64,000 bases of DNA from Diplolepis rosae (taxonomy: Eukaryota > Arthropoda > Insecta > Hymenoptera > Diplolepididae): contig JAPYXD010000308.1 in NCBI GenBank assembly GCA_030998225.1, positions 3,544,001-3,608,000 of the forward strand. The letters are read 5' to 3'. Shown piece by piece: positions 55,876 through 64,000 of the stretch. Under the pieces are notes generated by a model. It was not told the origin of the DNA, searched no databases, and saw nothing but the letters and a program-made list of their open reading frames with translations. The position numbers were made by a program, and so were the translations under genes. The stretch's first letter is position 1, and each line of letters begins with the position of its first letter.

Positions 55876-57420
55876 ATGCCTTTACCATCACAAAAACATA
55901 CTTTGAAACGCCCCCGAGCAAGAAATCTTAAGTTAAAAGATATCGAAATTAGAGAGATTAATAACGATATCGAATTCTCAGAATTCTTTGAACGATTGTT
56001 AGAAAAAACAGAAAAATTTATTTCAAATAAACGTTTCATAAATACGGAAAAAGAAAACTCGAAGAAACTTCCACCGAATCTAAACCAGGATGTTCTCAGT
56101 TAAGAAATTTTGAGCCAGAATCAACAAATAATAAAACCACCCAGAATTTATTCCCAATAATTAAAATATCAAATAACAGTTCAGACTTTGACCCCGAAAC
56201 AAATAACAAGTCATTTTCTAGAAATAATTAATATGCAAAATACCAATGTCGATTCCGCCACGAGATACCAGTAAAAAGGGCACTGTAACTCGTAGTCAAA
56301 ACAGAAAAAATCCAAGTTTAGCAAAAGAAGTTGAAGAAAGTTCCCAATTACCACTTAAACCGAAAAGAAAAAATCAAGAAAATACTGCAAAGGATTCACA
56401 TCATTCAGAGACGTCAAATATTTCAAATCAAGGTGATCTATTAGATATCAGTATTGGAAGCATTTCTGATGCCGAAATCAGTACTTCAAATAAAACAAAA
56501 ACCCCAAACAGTCCATTTTTTAATAAATTGAAAACTTTTATCAGACCAAATAATAGCATCATTATTGCAAGAGATAAATATAACGATACACGACAAATTA
56601 ACCAATCATTTGACGATACCATAAGGGATATAACACTTCGAGAAGAATCAATATTTAAAAACGTTACAGCAAACTCTACCTTATACGATAGAACATTGTG
56701 CGCGCAAGAAAATTCTATTGATATATCAAATAATAAAGTTCCTGCCCTACCTCGCGAAGGATACGAATTCATAGACCCATTTTCAACTAAATCGCAATTC
56801 AATAGAACCCCAGAATTCTTGAATCAAACAACGATATTTAATAACCCAAATTTAGAATTTAGTTCGAGAAGAATTACCAAATAAAACCAATCAAATTACG
56901 CTTGACGATTCTGCAAATATTGAACAAGCTCTTAATTCGCTAAAATTTTCACACCCGTTATCAACCTCTAGGAAATCTGATAAAGAAATTTCAGTAAATA
57001 ATTTACCAAATAATCTCCCAACACAGCCTGCCGAAATGAATTTACCAACAAACCAACAAGTATCTCTACGAGATGCTTTAGAGATAGTTCCCTATTTCGA
57101 CAGATCAAGTTAGGTACCGCTAACTATTTTTATCGAAGCTTGCAAAAAAGCCAAAGAAATGGTCCCAAATGCAGGAGCAAATTTGGTAAAATTATTAAGA
57201 AGCAAACTTACAGGAGAAGCAAGAACTAGAATTAGAAATACGAATAGGGAGAGCCAGTAAATTTGACGAAATAGTAGAAAGAGCAATACGAGAAGAAAGA
57301 AATTTAACAGCCAGAGACCAACTGCCAAGAGGAAACAGACATCTATTATTTCAAGAAGTTGAAAAATCAACACATAATAACCGAGAATTTGCAAAAACAA
57401 ATAAAATTAATAGATCATGA
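55876..57420 (+). pseudogene. gag: Gag of the upstream errantivirus-like element, truncated
   Basis: Pieces in shifting frames: MPLPSQKHTLKRPRARN (55876), the main frame 56246-56884 (hydrophilic, Asn/Ser-rich N-terminal region), then NQQVSLRDALEIVPYFDRSS at about 57053 and FIEACKKAKEMVP, LLRSKLTGEARTRI. The latter blocks are parallel to QQVSLRDALEVVPLFDGSN and LLRGKLSGEARKCI in the Gag at 59391, so both elements are relatives. Homology stops near 57420, just before a new LTR at 57466; zinc knuckles and pol are missing. The later element thus replaced or truncated this one. Confidence 0.75.
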
Positions 57421-57652
57421 AGTTGATGCTAAAAACGTCTGAGAATCGATATTGTTTAAAGGTATTGTCACGTCCCGCGACGTGTTTGAATGTGTATAAT
57501 ACACACAGGCTGGATTGAGTTAAGAAATCTATGAGAAAATCGATAAAGGTGAACAGGGAGTAGGGGAAGTAGGGAGCAGTATAGGGCCCCTTCTCCTCTA
57601 AGAAGATATGACTACGTCACGATTTTCGCTGACCGTTAATTTGTATGAAAAT

Positions 57653-57690
57653 ATATAAAAGAGGCCCACACCAAGAGCAAGCAGTCAGTA
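57653..57690 (+). promoter_or_regulatory. LTR promoter: TATA box and initiator
   Basis: TATATAAAG at 57653-57661 is followed 32 bp later by TCAGTA (57685-57690), the arthropod initiator consensus TCAGTY. Transcription would start near 57686. Confidence 0.6.
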
Positions 57691-58157
57691 AATTCTTCGT
57701 CTAGTTCGACACTTAAATTTTCCTTCGGATTTATAACCGGTCTCGCGACAATAGTCCAGTGCGGCATTTCAATTTAACTACGAAAATCTCTGAATTTGAG
57801 ATTAATAAAATTCGACCGGGACAATTTAAAATCCAAGTTCGGGAGTCGTAAAAGTCATCGTGGACTCGTATAGATCTTTGTAAAGATCTTCGAACAGTGT
57901 CATAAATTTGGATCACCGCCCTTTACGGAATATACCTGTGCGGCCTATAACTCCGTCTCTCTCACACACTTGCACTACACTTGCGGGGATCCAGAATTTA
58001 CTACTCACCGCCGTGTGGATTAACCCTCAACATAAAGGTACCGAACCTCTCTCTCTCTATCTTTATTCTTTGTCTCTTTCTCACCCACGTACCATCCAGC
58101 CTGTGCCTACATTATATAAGAATTGTCTTAACGAATGTGTATTCTGACCTTTTAACC

Positions 58158-58163
58158 AATAAA
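58158..58163 (+). terminator. Polyadenylation signal in LTR
   Basis: AATAAA at 58158, overlapping a second AATAAA at 58163, lies about 470 bp after the start site and would end the R region of the 3' LTR copy. Confidence 0.5.
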
Positions 58164-58319
58164 ATAAATTCAATTTGTATTATTTTCATAATCATTGTGT
58201 GTTTCATTGACTTATCCTCATCCCTAGGCGAGAATCATTCGATCCTAACTTAAAACGAGGAATCTTCGATCAAAGTAAGTATATTTGCGTACTTGTGACG
58301 TAAGATACTTCCTTTTTTC

Positions 58320-58337
58320 TGGTGCATCGGCCGGGAA
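58320..58337 (+). promoter_or_regulatory. Primer-binding site for tRNA-Gly(GCC)
   Basis: TGGTGCATCGGCCGGGAA is the exact complement of the 18 nt at the 3' end of insect tRNA-Gly(GCC), ending CCA (from memory of the Drosophila gene). It starts minus-strand synthesis. Confidence 0.8.
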
Positions 58338-58462
58338 ACACAAGTCAATTGAAAATTAACACATTGATTATTTCGAGTGAATAAATAAATGATTATGAAA
58401 TATTATTTCAACGTGTAACTTGAAATTTCAATAAAATAGATTTGTTAGATCACAAAGGGATT

Positions 58463-58870
58463 TGACCTTGAGGCTAACCTTAATGATTTAATAAACAAAT
58501 CATTTCTTTGAAATTTTATAATTTATATAAATTGTATAAAATAAAATAAGTTTGAAAAATGACGCAGGGATCTGACCTTGAGGCTAACCTAAGTGATTAA
58601 GTAACTTATCTTATTCAAAAAATTATTCTAATTTGTTAACTAAGTTTTGATTTAAGTTAAAACAAAAAAAAAAAGCACACGAGAGTATAAGTCCCTTTTG
58701 GGTACGTTGAACGGTCACCATTGATTACGATCATTGGGTAGGGCAAAGTTCGAAGTGCTTGTGATTGTATTGTTTATAACTTTAATTTTAACTCTGTTAA
58801 GGAACAGAATATTTTTATTTGCAAAGATTGTCCAAGGATCTGAGCTTGAGCCTAACTTGTCCAGCCTAGA
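58463..58870 (+). repeat. Leader repeats with TGACCTTGA motif
   Basis: TGACCTTGAGGCTAACCT occurs at 58463 and 58573, and a variant TGAGCTTGAGCCTAACTT at 58841. TGACCTTGA is the complement of TCAAGGTCA, the monomer site of FTZ-F1/ERR-type nuclear receptors. The related upstream element has TGTGCTTGAG variants in the same place. Regulation by such receptors is inference. Confidence 0.55.
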
Positions 58871-59390
58871 GGAAAATAAATTGTGCATAACTCGAATCTT
58901 ATCTGATCCTTGTTATAAACAATTTTATTTATTTAAAAAACAATTCATAATTCAATAAATTAATAAAATAGATCATTATAATTTATAAGACACACGTGGT
59001 TGGTACAAAATATATATATATATATATTGTTATAATTTTAAGAAATGTATTATTTAACATTATAATTTTACGAAAATTGAGCGATTATTTATTTATTTGA
59101 ATATTTTATAGAATTATATTTTTATTTTATTATCTTATTTCCTAATGAAAGAGTAAAAATATTAATTATTGTTATAAACAAATAAAAATAATTAAATTAT
59201 ATATTGAAATTCTTATTATAATCTTTTTTGGATTTTTATATATTAAAATTATATTTTTACTAATTTCACTTCATTTACAAACAAAATTTTACATGTAGTT
59301 TTTTTAAATTGTTATAAGCAATCGATAATTAACAATAAATAATCTAAGATAACGCTCAACAAAAAGAAACTGTAAATTTATAATGACTCA
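58871..59390. other. AT-rich leader of the LTR element
   Basis: No frame of note; (TA)n at 59009-59026. It leads to the Gag start at 59391. Confidence 0.5.
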
Positions 59391-61261
59391 ATGTCAAACT
59401 CAAATACCCCTGTAGAATCCGCCCAAAAAGTTATTACGCGTAGTAAAGCAAAACAAGACAATCAACTCGCAAAAATTGTCGATCAGAATCAAATAGATTC
59501 CTTGAAACTAAAAAGATCAGGTAAAATCAAAGAAAATTTAGTCGATTATAATAAATACAAGGATATTTCAAACAGTTTTTCTGCTGAACAAGAATTAGAT
59601 AACACTCTTCAGCTAGACGATTCACGTTTCGTCAAGACTCTAATTAATGATCAAAGCATATCAAGTGAAAATTCTAGTAATACTAGCGGATTTCATTCAA
59701 GTTTCTGTCCAGATTTGAGCATTGTGACAGGATCTAGTAATCAAGATCAAACTTTAACGAACGAGTTATCTTATTTTGACGGATCTAATTTGCTAAGCTC
59801 AACGGTAATAACAATAGAAAAAAGAACTTTGAAAGAAAAATTGAAAACCTCATTGGCACGCGACTCTCTAATTAGTAACAACGATAGCGACGACGACAAA
59901 AGCGATTCAGAAGTCATAAATCAGGATAATCCCGTAATAGTAAACAACGAAGAGATGGCCGTAGCCATACCTAACAGCCAGCAGGTATCCTTACGCGACG
60001 CGCTAGAGGTGGTCCCTTTGTTCGACGGAAGTAACCTCCCATTGTCCCATTTTATTGAGGGTTGCATGGAAGCAAAGGCAATGCTGCCGACACCTGCTGC
60101 CCAAGAAAATCTTGCACGTCTATTGAGAGGTAAATTGTCTGGTGAGGCACGAAAATGTATTTTTGGGTCAACGTATGCAACAATAGAGTAATTAATAGAA
60201 AAATTGAAAAGAGTATATGCCCCTGCGAAAAGCGTATATCAATTGCAGGGAGAATTAGGTAATACATTTATGTGGGAAAGAGAAAATATCCTTTCCTATG
60301 CTGCTAGAATTAAAGAAATTGCTGATAGAATAGAAGATGCTCACAGACTTAATAATGACGGTCAGGTAGATAATGCTTTTAAACAAAATTTATAAAGAGA
60401 TGTAATTCAATGTTTTATACGCGGTTTGCGTCCTGAGTTAGAAATTCGTGTGGGAGAAAAGGACACATTTAAGCAAGTAATTAATGATACAATAGACATA
60501 GAACGAAGATTGGCTGCAAGTTCTGCACTGCGAAGAAATAAAAGTACTGATTATTAAAAACCGAAGAATCAACTAATAATAATAAAAATAATAAAACCAC
60601 CCAATTCAACGTAGCACTTGAAAATAAAACTATTTGTTTAATTTGTAAAAAACCAGGTCACACAACTGAAAAATGTTTTCATTTAAGTAAAGCTCAAGAT
60701 GCAGTTCTTAACAATAAACAAAAAAAATTTTTACATCCTAAGCAACAATGATATAGTAATTTCAATGGTCAAAGAAGTAATAATAATAATAATTTTGCAA
60801 AAAACAATTACAATAATTTTCCAAATAACAATTTTTTAAGAAATAAAAATTATAATTTTAATAATAACAACAATCATTTTTTACAAAATAGAAATAACAA
60901 TTATAGAAACAATAATAATAATTTTTTACAACAAAGATACAACAACAATAATAATTTTCCTAGAAATTTTTACAATAATAACAATAATTTTAATAATACT
61001 AATAGACAATTGCATCGAGGACAGTATAAAAACTTTAACTCAGGACAGTTTCAAAATCGAAATAAACCATATGCAAATAGATTTTTACAAAATAATAACA
61101 CTCAACAAAATTCAAATTATACTGAAATAATTTGCAATTACTGTAAACAACCCGGTCATTTAGTACGAGACTGCAAGATACGACCAAATAACCAATCACA
61201 AACAGCTAATCAGGAAAACTCCAAAGCTCTCCCCAGCACGGGTGCACTGAGGAAAGCATAA
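59391..61261 (+). pseudogene. gag: Errantivirus-like Gag with two zinc knuckles
   Basis: The chosen start is MSNSNTPVESAQK at 59391. An acidic, Ser/Asn-rich N-terminus leads to the capsid part (QQVSLRDALEVVPLFDGSN, LLRGKLSGEARKCI, RIKEIADRIEDAHRL, CFIRGLRPELEIRVGEK). Stops occur at 60189-60191 and about 60393, and a frameshift at about 60556-60600 brings the nucleocapsid into another frame. Two knuckles follow: CLICKKPGHTTEKC (about 60643) and CNYCKQPGHLVRDC (about 61133), separated by a 120-residue Asn/Phe/Arg-rich low-complexity spacer that comes from AATAAT-type expansions. It ends at 61261. Two CCHC knuckles so far apart are unusual. Gag would package the RNA. Confidence 0.85.
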
Positions 61262-61272
61262 ATCGAGAACCA

Positions 61273-64000
61273 TGGCATCCACTTCTAACGATCATACAAC
61301 AACAACAATAAATATTTCAAAGTCCACTTCAATTCCATCAATTATAATATCAACGGAAGGTCTAAAAAATCCAACACACATGATGATTGATACTGGTGCT
61401 GCTCGAAATTTAATTAAAAAAAGGTTCTCAACCCTGAAGTACCCATAAATAGCTAAAACGTATTGAAACTTACAGGAATTAATGATTTACCACTTTACAC
61501 GTTAGGACAGGTAAAAATAAACATTTTTGGTTATCCAACGATATTTAACATTATTCCCAATGAAGTCCCAGTAGAAGAAGATGGAGTATTAGGATCAGAA
61601 TTTTTTCAAGATAATAGTGTGAATATAAACTATACTTCAAAATGCTTAGAAATTGAGAATCACTGTTACCCTTTTAAATATACAAATACATTTACTATTC
61701 CAGCTCGAACAGTCACAACATTTTATGTTAATATAAAAAATACAGAAAAGAATGAAGGGTATGTACCTCGATTACATATCCAAGATGGCGTCTACGTAGG
61801 TGACGAAGTTGTAAAAAATCACAGAGGAAAAGCTTATTTAAAATTTGCAAACACAAATGAAATCCCAATTACATTATCCGTCCCATTAGTTAATTTAGAA
61901 GACTTTGAAGAACAAGAATGTTATAAACAAATTGAAAATTTAATTAATTTCAAACAAGCAAATAACGAAGATTTATCAAGTAAAATATTAAATAACTTTT
62001 TAAAAACTGACAATTCTCTAATTGACTCATGCAAATTTTATAATGTAACAGACGAAGACAGAGTAGAATGTATTAAAAAACTTCTTCGATTAGACCACTT
62101 AAATCAAGATGAATATGAACATGTAGAAAAATTAATTAAAATTAATGCAGACAGATTTCAAATCCCAGGAGAACCACTTGAAGCTACTAATGTATTACAA
62201 CATTCAATTCCTACTGTAGATGACGCTCCAATTTTTTCAAGACAATATAGATTTCCCCCAGTTCACAAGGAAGAAATTACAAGACAAGTCGATGAATTAT
62301 TAAAAAATAAAATAATCAAGCCCTCACAATCACCATATAACACTCCAGTGTGGATAGTTCCTAAAAAACCTGATTCCCAAGGGAAAATAAAATGGAGAAT
62401 GGTTCTTGATTTTCGTTAAGTAAATGAAAAAACAATTGGCTATTCGTATCCTTTACCTAATATAAACGATATACTTGATTCTCTAGGATCAGCAAAATAT
62501 TTTTCAGTGTTTGATTTAGCTACCGGTTTTCACCATATAAAATAGGACCCAAAAGACTCGCATAAAACCGCATTTTCCACACCTCACGGTCATTACGAAT
62601 TCGATAGAATGCCTTTCGGTTTAAAAACTGCACAAGCCACATTTCAGAGATTAATGGATTTAACATTAACTGGATTAATCGGAACGGAACTTTTTGTATA
62701 TCTTGATGACATAGTTATATATGCAAATACTCTAGAAGAGCACGAAATTAAATTCAACAATTTAGCAGAAAGACTTAGAAAAGCAAATCTTCACTTACAA
62801 CCAGACAAATGCGAATTTTTACGACCTGAAGTAGGATATTTAGGTCATATAATTGATAAAAATGGAGTACGTCCAGATCCAAAAAAGATAATAGCTGTAA
62901 AAAACTTTCCAGTTCCAAAAACACAGAAAAATGTTAAACAATTTTTAGGCTTAGCAGGATATTATAGACGATTTATTGATGGATTTCAAAAATTGCAATT
63001 CCTTTAAATCAACTTCTGAAAAAAGATATACCTTTTAATTGGACAGAAAAACAACAAGCAGCTTTCGATATTTTAAAAGCAAAGTTATGTGAAGAACCAC
63101 TCTTACAACGACCTGATTTTTCTCAACCCTTTATACTCACAACAGATGCCTCAGGATTTGCAATAGGAGGTATTTTATCACAAGGTAAAATAGGTAAAGA
63201 TAAAACAATAGCATATGCTTCACGTAGTCTAAGTGATACTGAGAAAAAATATGATACATATGAAAAAGAAGCTCTTGCTATAATATTTTGTGTAACTCAT
63301 TTTCGTCCTTATTTGTACGGAAGAAAATTTACTTTAGTGACTGATCACAAACCTCTAGTTTGGTTTCAAAATTCTAAAGACCCTTGTTCACGAGTTTCAC
63401 GTTGGAGATTGAAACTCGCAGAATATGATTTTGATGTAATTTACAAAGCAGGAAAAATTACAAAAGGGAATAGCAAAAGAGATTAAAAAAGGAAACTACT
63501 ACCATTTTGCACTTCCAATTGAAGAAGAAACTAAGGACAATTTATCAGAAACCTTAAATAATATGAAATTATCAATTCACTCATTACATGAATTATCTCA
63601 AAAGTTTAAATTACGATCAATTAGTATTTCAAAAACTTCCAGAATTAATCATATACCTTGGGAAGAAGTGAAGTCAATGCTCAATTCAATTTTTTCAAAT
63701 TCAACTACAAAAATTATAGTCTGCAATGGAATAACGCAATATCCAACAAAGGAACAACGAACTCATTTAATTGAAGAAGCTCATTCTTCGGCATTAGGAG
63801 GCCATAAAGGCGTTACAAAAACTTATAGCCGAATTCGCCAAAAATTTTTTTGGGAAAATATGAAAGTAGACATTCAAAAATATATTCAAGGCTGTTTACA
63901 ATGTCAACTGAAAAAATTAATCAGAGTCAAAACAAAAAATCCTATGGTAATTACTGACACACCCACTACTGCTTTTGAAAAAATATCAATTGACATTGTT
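61273..64000 (+). pseudogene. pol: Errantivirus-like Pol (protease, RT, RNase H, integrase), cut by window edge
   Basis: The frame starts MASTSNDHTTTT at 61273. The protease active site is MMIDTGAARNLI (about 61382). After a frameshift near 61435 it reads TLGQVKINIFGYPTIF and GVLGSEFF. RT: HSIPTVDDAPIFSRQYRFPP, SPYNTPVWIVPKK, WRMVLDFR followed by TAA at 62417, VFDLATGFHHIK with TAG at about 62545, MPFGLKTAQATFQR, and LFVYLDDIVIYA (catalytic YLDD, 62695-62730). RNase H after a shift near 63000: ILTTDASGFAIGGILSQG, YEKEALAI, LVTDHKPLVW. Integrase zinc domain: HSSALGGHKGVTKTYSRIRQ and CLQCQLKK, then the core start ISIDIV at the window end. Order and wording match gypsy/17.6-type errantiviruses. 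Env and 3' LTR, if present, lie outside. Confidence 0.9.

Larger units (their letters stand above)
57466..58305 (+). repeat. 5' LTR of an errantivirus-like element, 840 bp
   Basis: It starts TGTCACGTCCCGCGACG and ends GTGACGTAAGA, the last bases being a probable variant of the TAACA seen in other LTRs here. The primer-binding site follows 15 bp later, as in the element at 52510. Inside are a TATA box, an initiator-like TCAGTA and an AATAAA signal, dividing U3, R and U5. Confidence 0.85.

Noticed and set aside
60770..61010. Asn-rich stretch between the zinc knuckles read as a prion-like domain
   Set aside because: Best explained by AAT/AAC codon-repeat expansion in a decayed gag.

Overview
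This AT-rich window looks like arthropod, most likely insect, genomic DNA. It shows R1-clade non-LTR retrotransposons, gypsy/errantivirus-like LTR elements with env remnants, mariner and hAT elements, and a Maverick/Polinton-type DNA polymerase. I find no ordinary host gene, rRNA or tRNA. Every long coding stretch I can name belongs to a mobile or virus-derived element, and almost all of them are broken. The species cannot be told from the sequence.

Layout. 0.6-2.7 kb: R1-type reverse transcriptase fragment (minus strand) split by a 1.07 kb hAT-like element. 2.7-6.5 kb: a mariner scrap, then a 3.2 kb giant inverted-repeat hAT-like element with a perfect 8-bp target duplication. 8.7-13.1 kb: a Russian doll, one outer element (termini CCCAGCAAACA) holding two nested elements. 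13.3-24.6 kb: a retrovirus-like region with a dsRNA-binding-like ORF, an env gene with signal peptide and membrane anchor (split by a repeat), an antisense acidic repeat protein, a zinc-finger ORF, a dsRNA-binding plus zinc-knuckle ORF, two polypurine tracts and a complete 642-bp LTR. 25.3-26.1 kb: TTAA-flanked MITE. 26.6-29.4 kb: decayed CsRn1-like Ty3/Gypsy element with a DUF4817 transposon scrap in its RT. 29.6-31.3 kb: antisense env fragment and a deleted mariner. 33.7-36.2 kb: Maverick-type polB with an inverted duplication. 37.0-43.5 kb: hairpin MITEs and a degenerate dispersed repeat. 43.9-47.0 kb: a second R1-clade copy with an in-frame internal deletion. 47.2-50.3 kb: a long-TIR element with a DUF7869-like protein. 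50.3-51.6 kb: second copy of the repeat that splits env. 52.5-57.4 kb: 5' part of one errantivirus-like element (LTR, tRNA-Gly primer site, leader, gag), itself hit by a mariner and a TTAA element. 57.5-64.0 kb: another errantivirus-like element (LTR, tRNA-Gly primer site, leader repeats, gag, protease, RT, RNase H, integrase) running off the right edge.

The most unusual part is 13.7-23.3 kb. A protein with a convincing dsRNA-binding domain (KKEAK motif) followed by a CCHC knuckle sits 150 bp upstream of a retroelement polypurine tract, next to a cysteine-rich ORF. A related-looking ORF lies just upstream of env. dsRNA binding in an insect retroelement suggests an accessory protein acting on RNA silencing. 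That is inference, and the ORFs present are damaged. An antisense gene for an acidic protein with three exact 60-bp repeats lies between env and these ORFs. Overall the window resembles a transposon graveyard, possibly a small-RNA source locus.
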